In this document: piece after piece, positions 16,401 through 23,100 of the stretch
How the letters are laid out: each line of letters starts with the position of its first letter
How positions within the stretch are numbered: position 1 is the first letter of the stretch
Source of the DNA: a virus
IMG/VR virus record: IMGVR_UViG_3300025132_000247
Coordinates: 1-26,268 of that record
Direction: 5' to 3' (one strand)
DNA length: 26,268 nucleotides
The notes under the pieces: generated by a model
Told to the model about the DNA's origin: nothing
What the model saw: only the letters and a program-made list of their open reading frames with translations
The model's database searches: none
Program-made: the position numbers and the translations under genes

Positions 16401-18622
16401 ATAACAATGTTATTACATTAGAAACAACTCCACAGCCAGCAGACCCTAATATTTATTATGAAGGCTCTCAAAACTTTAATATTGGATATGATGCGGTTTC
16501 AAACGAAAACATACATTTTGGTAATGTTCAAAACCAAAATTTAACGACAAATGTCGCAGCTATAAATGATTTAACCTTTGCTAATTGTTATTCTTTTGGT
16601 AATGGAGTAGAAAGTTATAAAATATTTGATAATGCAGCAGAAAATGCTATGGCTATCGGGGAAAGAGCTAATGGCGTTACTGCGGAACCTTATCAAGAAA
16701 GTAAAAGAAAAGCATCTATTACCTATAGTGGGATATATAATGGTGAAACAAACTTAAATAACAGTAATGAGTTTAATTTAAGTTTAGGTAATTTTAAAGA
16801 TTTAGAATTAATATTTGGTCCTATTATGAAACTACATAGTAGAGAGACTGACTTATTAGTTTTACAGGAAGATAGAATATCATATATATTACAAGGAAAA
16901 AATTTATTATCAGACGCAGCAGGAGGTGGAGCAATAACCTCTATACCTGAAGTATTAGGTAAGCAGATAACACGATTAGAAGAGTTTGGTATAAGCTTTA
17001 ACCCAGAAAGTTTTGCTTCTTGGGGTAAAAATGTATTTTTTACTGATACAAAAAGAAATGCAGTTATAAAATTAAGTGGAGGAACTTATGAAGAACAATT
17101 AACAGTAATTTCTGACAGTGGTATGCGATCATTTTTTAGAGACTCTTTTACTGCACAAATAGATACACAGAAGTTAGGAGGTTATGACCCTTATATGGGC
17201 GAATATGTTTTAAACAATAATGAAATATCAGTCAAAGATTCTGACGCTCCTGTAGCTTGCGGTACTTTAATATCTCAAACTAATGCTCCTGAGGTGTTTG
17301 AATTTGACGTAAATGTTGGAGCTGTGTATGGAAACTTTTATTTAGATTATCTGTTAAATTCAGGTTCTATTAAAATAACTTTAACATGGAACGGAACAAA
17401 TAAAGTTCAAATAACATCTGGTTCAGCAACTAATCCTTTAGTATCGGGAACATTAACAGATACAGCCAACAATTTTGTCACTGCTGGGGTGCAAGTTGGG
17501 GACGGAATAATTAATACAGGTTCTTCTATAGTTCCTCCTCCAAAAACTACGATTACTGGATTAGGAAACCCTGATGAATTATTATTAGCAAACCCAGCCT
17601 TTACTTTTGCTGTAGGAGACACTTATATTATTGAAAGAGTAGTAAACCCTGTAGTAGTAGATAGAATAGTAGATAATACTGCACCTTCTGGTTTCTTGAT
17701 ACTAAACAAGTTAAGTTTATATCCTACCACGATAAACGTAAAAGTTGAAAGAGCTCCTAATACAACAGGAGTATTAGGTTACGAAATAACACCACAGTGC
17801 GTTACTACAGTAACTGGATCATTAACACAGATAGTTTTAACATCGCCTCAGCAATCAGGAAAACAATTACATTATGAATATGGCTGGTTTGACGGTAATT
17901 TTTCAAGCCCTATAGAGTCTAATTTAGTTGTAGCATTAGCAAGTCCATTACAAGGGGTCTCGGCATTTAATCAGTTAGAAGGTCAGCAATCAGTAGGAAT
18001 GATATCATATGATGGTGCAGACCAGCTTATTAGGTCAGTAAAGAAAAGTGGAGATAATATAGATTTTAATCCAGTAGGAAACTTTTTATATATATTTAGT
18101 CAAGGAAATCCTATGTATGCTCCAGGTTCAACAGGAACTGCATTTGATTTTGATGTAACAAAACTTAATGGTAAATCTCCTTTAACATCAACCTTAACTA
18201 ACCCTCAGCCAGGAGTTTTTGAGGCGAAAAGATTTAATGTTACACAAGGATTGTCACAGCCTAACATGATAGTTGTAACCGATTTAAGAGAGCGTTCTTA
18301 TGTAAAAATGGGATATGACGCAAATTCAAGTACAGCTGCTTGCGGAGTGGTTTTAAATTGTAATCTGGTTACAACAAGTGTTCAAAAGTTTTCAGCTTTT
18401 TCAGCTTGTCAAGAAACTGTTATAAATATCAGTAGATATACAAACGCTGTTTCTCCTGCCAATTTAACAGTAGGAGATATAATGTATCAAAACACTCCAT
18501 GTAGCTCAGGCCCATCTAATTGGACTCCAGCAGGTTTTTATAAAATAAATCAAGGAGGGCCAAATGGAAGAGTAGCAGAGATAGGAGTAGATGGTTTAGT
18601 ATTAAGTATAACAAATTGTTAA
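13496..18622 (+). CDS. Muzzle / tail stabilisation-like protein (1708 aa)
   Basis: This is the largest complete gene. Its N-terminus has FIAGKMNKSVDERLLPPGQY, then VDAQNVRLGSTETTEIGAVE, a signature I recall for the stabilisation (muzzle-type) proteins of crAss-like phages, functionally akin to P22 gp10. Such proteins build the outer end of the short tail. The rest is mostly beta strand: a propeller-like N-terminal third, a long middle with many Asn/Thr/Ser-rich strands, and a copy of the GD-type beta module at about 1305-1381 (VGDGIINTG). A Cys-containing C-terminal domain (about 1620-1708) has FSACQE, VGDIMYQNTPC and PAGFYKI and ends in TNC. The next small gene resembles that last domain. 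The reading frame is uninterrupted over 5.1 kb. The role is inferred from pattern and position. Confidence 0.68.
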   Translation: MEINTNFIAGKMNKSVDERLLPPGQYVDAQNVRLGSTETTEIGAVENSKGNTQVSTLLYNGVALSTFAKCIGAYADGINQTMYWFVCDPGRDVDMIVSFNSSTNATKYLVISETVLNFQTEKLITGVNLVSDLLFFTDNFNPPRVVNINREYPYPTLGVDGITEEDISVIVKPPGFTEYTNNLVLPPVTEFSLPAPTINLINTPSEEENYILDKFLCFAYRYKYKDNQYSATSLFTTPAFEPSDWTLDYDTLENTGMENKFNTAEVTFSTGGSNVIGVDLLYKESGQNTIYIIERYDKINEGWGDNTERSITFSKKKIYTLLGQDELLRTFDNVPKTAQAQTVMGNRVFYGNYTDGHNMIGFDDLPVVPLFTPEIIQINDRFLELQQPARVSTTQVWSIQSGTPFSSTLGKTTFYPNISLSGFQIYSGSDTIITGTTFTWEISLRTTGTNSVPGTLAGFPATGEYKSSNGTQPITLTFEFTTTRDYNSINTMLLSPEFSDAVGVTNFQPISNSNNGNTLTDLFNTAIIAPGPANSGVVSGAGPFPQTTHSLTGITSSTVNEGFELTVSGDTFDLKVPAVKYQATDPSTNVVSEYYEYFQYIIQSMTGVLDSSPNRLSLHSNRDYSLGIIYMDEYGRSSTVITTEDNTVHVNTLGAGLINRLRVSIDSPPPKWATRYKFAIKPSATTYETIYITVFEEDKNDPTLYWFRLVGQDQSILTVGDRLIVKSEIVSGVPSVFPELVTLTVLEIEAKGRGEIDGTVSNPGNSLAGLYFSAKPNGWSPNDQTFVYNKGTKANVMSRKACGTNPSEDQQVAYPLFFGTAPSTNIVIQPGSVIQFDMKITRGAYGGIWTGDPADVKSVDWRWKEEYISNALYPDFKSWFEGQGIVNYIQGTSDTGEKELKGHYVYTLATDISDCNIPGASPCYDYAFQFLQPSAGELQLVLSHGVPRGGPGFDKRPARVSVKIVIITNNNVITLETTPQPADPNIYYEGSQNFNIGYDAVSNENIHFGNVQNQNLTTNVAAINDLTFANCYSFGNGVESYKIFDNAAENAMAIGERANGVTAEPYQESKRKASITYSGIYNGETNLNNSNEFNLSLGNFKDLELIFGPIMKLHSRETDLLVLQEDRISYILQGKNLLSDAAGGGAITSIPEVLGKQITRLEEFGISFNPESFASWGKNVFFTDTKRNAVIKLSGGTYEEQLTVISDSGMRSFFRDSFTAQIDTQKLGGYDPYMGEYVLNNNEISVKDSDAPVACGTLISQTNAPEVFEFDVNVGAVYGNFYLDYLLNSGSIKITLTWNGTNKVQITSGSATNPLVSGTLTDTANNFVTAGVQVGDGIINTGSSIVPPPKTTITGLGNPDELLLANPAFTFAVGDTYIIERVVNPVVVDRIVDNTAPSGFLILNKLSLYPTTINVKVERAPNTTGVLGYEITPQCVTTVTGSLTQIVLTSPQQSGKQLHYEYGWFDGNFSSPIESNLVVALASPLQGVSAFNQLEGQQSVGMISYDGADQLIRSVKKSGDNIDFNPVGNFLYIFSQGNPMYAPGSTGTAFDFDVTKLNGKSPLTSTLTNPQPGVFEAKRFNVTQGLSQPNMIVVTDLRERSYVKMGYDANSSTAACGVVLNCNLVTTSVQKFSAFSACQETVINISRYTNAVSPANLTVGDIMYQNTPCSSGPSNWTPAGFYKINQGGPNGRVAEIGVDGLVLSITNC

Positions 18623-18623
18623 T

Positions 18624-18800
18624 ATGGCAGTAGCAATAAATAGATATTTTGATGGTAATACTTTTTGTCAAGCGACAGGAATATTTACAGATAATAGAAT
18701 GACAAGTTTAGCCCCAACAGGTTACTATGCTTTTGATGGATATGTAAGATATTGGGATAGCGCAACACAGGTTCTTGGACCATGCTCAACTTGTCCTTAA
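18624..18800 (+). CDS. Small Cys-rich virion-like protein (58 aa)
   Basis: A 58-codon frame starts at ATG 18624, one base after the muzzle-like gene, and stops at TAA 18798-18800, ten bases before the next ATG. The product (MAVAINRYFDGNTFCQATGI...) has three cysteines, with two in the C-terminal CSTC, and the stretch LAPTGYYAFDGYVRYW. It parallels the end of the preceding protein: an F-x-x-CQ or F-CQ start, then A-P/T-x-G-Y/F-Y, a G-x-V strand, and a Cys near the C-terminus. This suggests a duplicated or detached copy of that terminal domain, possibly a tail-tip or capping subunit. It would be missed by annotation using a length cutoff. Confidence 0.68.
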   Translation: MAVAINRYFDGNTFCQATGIFTDNRMTSLAPTGYYAFDGYVRYWDSATQVLGPCSTCP

Positions 18801-18810
18801 AATAAAAATT

Positions 18811-19578
18811 ATGGCAAACGAAACATTATCATATAGCGAGTCAGCAAAAGGCTGGCCATCATTTTATTCTTATCTACCTGACTTTATGATGGGTATGAAT
18901 ACTTATTTTTATACATTTAAAAATGGTAATTTATTTAGACACAATACTAATCCAATAAGAAATAATTATTACGGGCAGCAATTTAATTCTTCTATTACAG
19001 GTGTTTTTAATAACAATCCATTAGAAATAAAATTATTTAAAACTATATCATTTGAAAGTGATAAGGCTTGGGCAGTAACAGATTTGCTAACTGATTTAAG
19101 TTCAGGAAATATGTTAAGCACATATTTTGAGCAAAAAGAAGGAGAGTGGTTTTCATTTATTAGAGAAAACGCATCTACAATAAATTTTAAATTAAGATCA
19201 GCTAATGGTATAGGAACAATATCAGCTATTCCAACCATAATTTCTGCAAACTTATATCAATATCAATTTACTGTACCACCTGGAAGTATTATTTCAGAGG
19301 GTGATTCGGTTTTTAAAACCACCAACCCGGCAACAGTAACTCCAACTAAATGCGGTGTGGTTAAAAGTGTAGATAATACTTTAAATACAATAAATGTTGA
19401 CACAACAGGATTTGGACAATTAGTAGCAAGTGGAGATTTTATTTTATATTATAAAGATGTAGTAGCTAACTCCACCGGAGCAAGGGGTTATTTTATGCAG
19501 TTTAAATTAGAAAACTCAGACACAACACCTGTTGAGCTGTTCTCCGTAGGAAGTAGTGTGATGAAAAGTTTTCCATAG
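18811..19578 (+). CDS. Virion structural protein, tail-region (255 aa)
   Basis: The start chosen is ATG 18811 behind AAAATAAAAATT, giving MANETLSYSESAKGWPSFYS. A longer frame from TTG 18775 would overlap the 58-residue gene and add residues with no sign of conservation. The protein has the pattern SYLPDFMMGMNTYFYTFKNG, then LFRHNTNPIRNNYYG, which I recall from uncharacterised structural proteins beside the muzzle gene in crAss-like and marine Bacteroidota phages. The C-terminal half (about 150-218) contains EGDSVFKTTNP and SGDFILYYKD, a loose version of the beta module found in neighbouring virion proteins. A tail-associated role is inferred from position. Confidence 0.6.
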   Translation: MANETLSYSESAKGWPSFYSYLPDFMMGMNTYFYTFKNGNLFRHNTNPIRNNYYGQQFNSSITGVFNNNPLEIKLFKTISFESDKAWAVTDLLTDLSSGNMLSTYFEQKEGEWFSFIRENASTINFKLRSANGIGTISAIPTIISANLYQYQFTVPPGSIISEGDSVFKTTNPATVTPTKCGVVKSVDNTLNTINVDTTGFGQLVASGDFILYYKDVVANSTGARGYFMQFKLENSDTTPVELFSVGSSVMKSFP

Positions 19579-19585
19579 ATTTTAT

Positions 19586-19593
19586 TATCTTTG
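19586..19593 (+). promoter_or_regulatory. Putative Bacteroidota promoter abutting the start codon, -7 box TATCTTTG
   Basis: TATCTTTG is an exact match to TAnnTTTG and is identical to the box at 10252. It lies in the 20-base gap before the GNAT-like gene, whose ATG is at 19599. A start site a few bases past the box would coincide with or just precede the ATG, giving a leaderless or nearly leaderless mRNA. No convincing -33 element is visible. Confidence 0.5.
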
Positions 19594-19598
19594 CATAG

Positions 19599-20000
19599 AT
19601 GAGGTATAACATACAGCCGCTAAAAGATAATGACTATGAAGATGTGTTGGTAGGTTGGTGGAAAGATTGGAGGTGGACACCTCCAGCAAAAGACTTTTTA
19701 TCCGACAAAGGATATATGGTTTATTGTGATGATGAGCCAGTGTGCGCAGGGTTTATGTATGTAACTAACTCTAAAGTGGTATTGTTAGAATGGATTATAT
19801 CTAACTTTAATGTTAAAAATAAAAAGGTTAGAAAGGAAGCGTTGCTGACATTGATAGAGTTTGTAACGTCTGTAGCCAGAGGTATTGAAAAAAAATATGT
19901 ATATTCATTGCTTAAAAACCCTTCATTAATTAGTCTTTATGAAGAGTTAGGGTATGTAAAAGGAGGGAGCAATGGGCAAGAAATGATTAAAAAATTATAA
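19599..20000 (+). CDS. GNAT-like N-acetyltransferase domain protein
   Basis: The 133-residue product (MRYNIQPLKDNDYEDVLVGW...) has the order of elements of a small GNAT acyltransferase. An N-terminal strand and helix contain WWKDWRWTPP (20-29), then come strands YMVYCDDEPVCAGFMY (39-54) and VVLLEWIISN (60-69), a long helix (75-93), and the C-terminal NPSLISLYEELGYVKGG (107-123), which matches the usual GNAT ending in which N...L..YEKLGF precedes the last strand. The acetyl-CoA loop Q/R-x-x-G-x-G/A is not clear; NKKVRKEAL sits in its place. I recall similar proteins within structural gene clusters of marine phages. What it might modify is unknown. It lies one base before the first cargo-like gene. 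Confidence 0.6.
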   Translation: MRYNIQPLKDNDYEDVLVGWWKDWRWTPPAKDFLSDKGYMVYCDDEPVCAGFMYVTNSKVVLLEWIISNFNVKNKKVRKEALLTLIEFVTSVARGIEKKYVYSLLKNPSLISLYEELGYVKGGSNGQEMIKKL

Positions 20001-20001
20001 T

Positions 20002-20979
20002 ATGGGTTTAGGAACAGCAGCAACAATAGCGGCAATTACTACAAAGGTAGCACAAGCTGTAGGGTCTTTTCAAAACGCAAAACAAGCGACAAGATTAAGA
20101 GAGCAAGCAGACAAAGCAGCCGCTGCTTTTTTAGAGAAAGCGTCAAGCAGAATTGAAAAAGATTTTTACGCAGGATTAAATATTCCTGTAGAAGCATTTG
20201 AGAATGAATTGTTAAACAATTTACAAACTACTACTACAGCAGTTGAAGCATTACAAGAAGCGGGGGCAAGAGAATTATTAGGTGGTGTAGGTAAGGTATC
20301 AGCAGTTCAAGCAGCTGTAGCTGAGCAAGCAAGAGTAGCACAGGGAGAAAAGCTCTTTGAATTAGAAAAATTGAAGGCAGAAAATAAAGACGCAATCAAC
20401 CAGCAAATGCTACAGTTAGAAGTTCAGGCGGAAAAAGATAGAGCAAGAAGACTTGTAGACTCACAAGAGGCAAGGGCTACTTTTAATCAACAAGGATATC
20501 AGGCTTTAGGAGAGGCCGCAATGTTAGGATTAGAACAAACAAAATTATATCAAACAAGCTCTGAAGATAAAAAATTACAAAAATTTCTAAAACAAAATAA
20601 TATAACCCTCTCAGAATATGCCGCAGACCCAGCAAAATACGCTGAAGACTTTAGAGTATTTTCATTAAGTGACAAAGAATTTGATGCAGAAATTGAAGCT
20701 GACTTAGAAAAACAGCAGGGTGAATCGGCAGAAACAAACTTTTATGCCACTGAAGAAGGGCAAAGACAACTTGGGGCTGAAACTGATATGGAGTTTAGAA
20801 GAAAACAAAACGAGGAGCAAAGGGCTGCTGCTTCTTCTTTAACGCCTCAAATGGAAGGGCAAATAAACGTAGTGCAGTCTCCGTTGATGCAAAGTCTTTT
20901 TCCAACATTTGAAGAGACAATGGCTAAATATGGAATAACTCTTCCGGAACAACCGAAGACATATACAACTATAAATTAA
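20002..20979 (+). CDS. Putative internal virion / ejection protein (325 aa)
   Basis: The product begins with a short Gly/Ala-rich hydrophobic segment (MGLGTAATIAAITTKVAQAV) followed by a long Ala/Glu/Gln-rich helical region, with AGARELLGGVGKVSAVQAAV near residues 87-106. This is the composition of small ejected core proteins such as T7 gp14, which enter the host envelope with the DNA. The C-terminal third is acidic and probably flexible, with a last segment MQSLFPTFEETMAKYGITLP. It starts a run of three helical genes that end the window, with 1- to 7-base gaps. No catalytic motif is visible. The ejection role is inferred from composition and position. Confidence 0.55.
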   Translation: MGLGTAATIAAITTKVAQAVGSFQNAKQATRLREQADKAAAAFLEKASSRIEKDFYAGLNIPVEAFENELLNNLQTTTTAVEALQEAGARELLGGVGKVSAVQAAVAEQARVAQGEKLFELEKLKAENKDAINQQMLQLEVQAEKDRARRLVDSQEARATFNQQGYQALGEAAMLGLEQTKLYQTSSEDKKLQKFLKQNNITLSEYAADPAKYAEDFRVFSLSDKEFDAEIEADLEKQQGESAETNFYATEEGQRQLGAETDMEFRRKQNEEQRAAASSLTPQMEGQINVVQSPLMQSLFPTFEETMAKYGITLPEQPKTYTTIN

Positions 20980-20986
20980 TAAAATC

Positions 20987-23098
20987 ATGGCAACAAAACA
21001 ACAAATTGATTTTAGCACATATGTAGAAAGAGACCTAACAAAGTCGGTAATAGACTGGAGCACTATATCAAAAACATTATCAGACGATTTAATAAAGCTA
21101 AAAGAAGATCGTGAAACCAAAAAAGCTGAGATAGAAAAAAACACTATTGAGGCTGATACTATTTTAAATACGTTAGAGCAATATGACAATGCTGATTTAG
21201 GTTCATTAGCTTTAGGAATGAGTAAAGAATCAGCAGAATTTTTAAGAGTACAAAACGATTTGTTTAAAAGAGGTTTGATATCTCAAACAGAGTTTGCTCA
21301 AGCAAAGCAAAGAGTCTTAGCTGACTGGAAACAATTTTCAAATGTTTCCAAACAATGGAATGATGATTATGCAGAATATGTAAAAAGAATTGATAATGGT
21401 GAAGCCTCTAATTTAGAACAGTGGCTTAACGAACAAAATGTTGCCTTCGGTAACTTAGAAAATATTCAGGGGTATGTAAACCCGCAAACAGGAAGATTGT
21501 CTTTAGTAGAGGTTGACCCAGCTACAGGAAAGCCCTCAGATGATCCAGGTAAGCACGTTTCTATGAACACAATTAATACCAGGTTTAAAACTCAGTACAC
21601 TAAGATTGACCCAATACAATATGTAAAAGGAACAGTAACTGAATTAGGGGTATTAGTAAAAGAAACTTTAGGAGATAGACAACAGGTAAATTCAAGAGAA
21701 GGATATGGTACGTTAAGAAATGAGGAAGGTTTTCAAGAACAAATGAGAGAGCAGGTCAGAGGTTTATTAACTGACAAAGCAGTAGCTACATTAGCAGGGT
21801 CACCAAGTATTGGGGCGAAGTATGTTTATGCAGGTACTCCTGAAGCAGCAGAAGTAAATGAAAATACTGAAGATGTAGTGGTAATGAAAATAGTTAATGG
21901 ACGTCCAGTATTAGATACTGATGCTGTTAATAATGATAAGATAAAGAAAAAAGTAGAGGACTTATTATATGGTCAGGCTATGTTACAGTTGGATGAAAAG
22001 TATGAGGTAAGAAAAGGATTTGAAAAACTTTCATCTGATGTAGACCGATTAGTAGACGAAGAAATACTAAGCTCAATAAGTGAAAGAGAATTAAATGAAA
22101 GAAAAGTTGCGGTATCAGAGGCATTGAAAGACAATACGATTGATGCAACTCAAGCTAAAATTTTAAATGATAAATTAAATACAGCTATTAAAGAAAAACA
22201 AGTAAATGCTAACATAGCAAATATTAATTCTTTAATAGATGATAGAGAGTTATCAGGACTGCAAAGAACACAGCAAATGTTAATTAATGCTGACATACAA
22301 AACAGAACTTTAGAGTTAAAAGAAAAAATAAATAAAGAAGCTGAAACCGCAAAAATAATTCCTTATCAATATAGAGATGGTAGCGCTACCGCAATGTATG
22401 GAGATTATGAGGGTACAGGAACTGCATATTTAAAAGAAGAGCTTGGAGATAATATTAGAACACATATGCGTGGAAATACCGCAAACTTTGCCGCAGTCCC
22501 TATGGCAGGAGCCTTGATGATTGGTGGTCCACCAGCAGCTTTAGCAGTTGGATTAGGCTTTACTATTGGTGAATATGTAACTAAAGATGCAGTAGATGAA
22601 GTAACAAATGCTTTAGGAACCTATATCAGCGGGACTATGGACCCTAACTTAAAAAACAAATTGTTAGAGTCGGGGCCTATTGACGCAAGATTTGGGCTAA
22701 CAAATGATGGAAAAATAGACGCAAGTAAGTTAATATTTGATGTGGGAGGACAAGAATTTGAGTTCCCTCCAACAGAAGAAGGTCCAGCAAGAGATGCAGC
22801 GTTAAAAATTATGTCATCAAATGGTATAAAAACATCTGCAATGAAGCAATGGATGGATAAATTTATTATTGACCCAATGACATTAGCTGGTATTGCAAAT
22901 CAAATTGCAGAAAAAGAAGAGATAGAAGGACAAGAAGCAATTTCTTATACTGAATTTGTTGTTAAGTTTGGTGACATGGCTGCAAACCAAGAAGAGTATA
23001 GAAAGTATCAAGAAGACCCTGCCAACTATGTACCTCCAGGAGCCACAGAAACAGAAGAGGTAGTAGTGGTTGAAGGAGATAATGTATTTGAAGAGTAA
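20987..23098 (+). CDS. Putative internal cargo protein with one membrane-like segment (703 aa)
   Basis: The 703-residue protein is mainly charged helix. Residues about 30-60 are coiled-coil-like, and a middle stretch (about 320-450) contains repeated Glu/Lys/Leu helices such as KLNTAIKEKQVNANIANINS. A single Gly/Ala-rich hydrophobic segment is found near residues 498-534 (AAVPMAGALMIGGPPAALAV and following), then a globular-looking region and an acidic end. Large helical proteins with one such segment, encoded after the tail genes of podoviruses, are typically packed in the virion and injected. No enzymatic motif is recognised. It lies 7 bases after the previous gene and 2 bases before the next. 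Confidence 0.55.
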   Translation: MATKQQIDFSTYVERDLTKSVIDWSTISKTLSDDLIKLKEDRETKKAEIEKNTIEADTILNTLEQYDNADLGSLALGMSKESAEFLRVQNDLFKRGLISQTEFAQAKQRVLADWKQFSNVSKQWNDDYAEYVKRIDNGEASNLEQWLNEQNVAFGNLENIQGYVNPQTGRLSLVEVDPATGKPSDDPGKHVSMNTINTRFKTQYTKIDPIQYVKGTVTELGVLVKETLGDRQQVNSREGYGTLRNEEGFQEQMREQVRGLLTDKAVATLAGSPSIGAKYVYAGTPEAAEVNENTEDVVVMKIVNGRPVLDTDAVNNDKIKKKVEDLLYGQAMLQLDEKYEVRKGFEKLSSDVDRLVDEEILSSISERELNERKVAVSEALKDNTIDATQAKILNDKLNTAIKEKQVNANIANINSLIDDRELSGLQRTQQMLINADIQNRTLELKEKINKEAETAKIIPYQYRDGSATAMYGDYEGTGTAYLKEELGDNIRTHMRGNTANFAAVPMAGALMIGGPPAALAVGLGFTIGEYVTKDAVDEVTNALGTYISGTMDPNLKNKLLESGPIDARFGLTNDGKIDASKLIFDVGGQEFEFPPTEEGPARDAALKIMSSNGIKTSAMKQWMDKFIIDPMTLAGIANQIAEKEEIEGQEAISYTEFVVKFGDMAANQEEYRKYQEDPANYVPPGATETEEVVVVEGDNVFEE

Positions 23099-23100
23099 TA

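Noticed and set aside
17407-17622. Minus-strand frame of 71 codons across the beta module in the muzzle-like gene
   Set aside because: It is antisense to the beta module, whose + strand reading matches related modules in neighbouring genes.
18775-18810. TTG at 18775 as the start of the 255-residue structural protein
   Set aside because: It would overlap the 58-residue gene and has no leader signal; ATG 18811 has an A-rich leader and begins a family-like N-terminus.
20839-21189. Minus-strand frame of 116 codons
   Set aside because: It lies opposite two well-supported + strand genes, is Ser/Phe/Cys-rich as expected of an antisense shadow, and has no promoter or leader.
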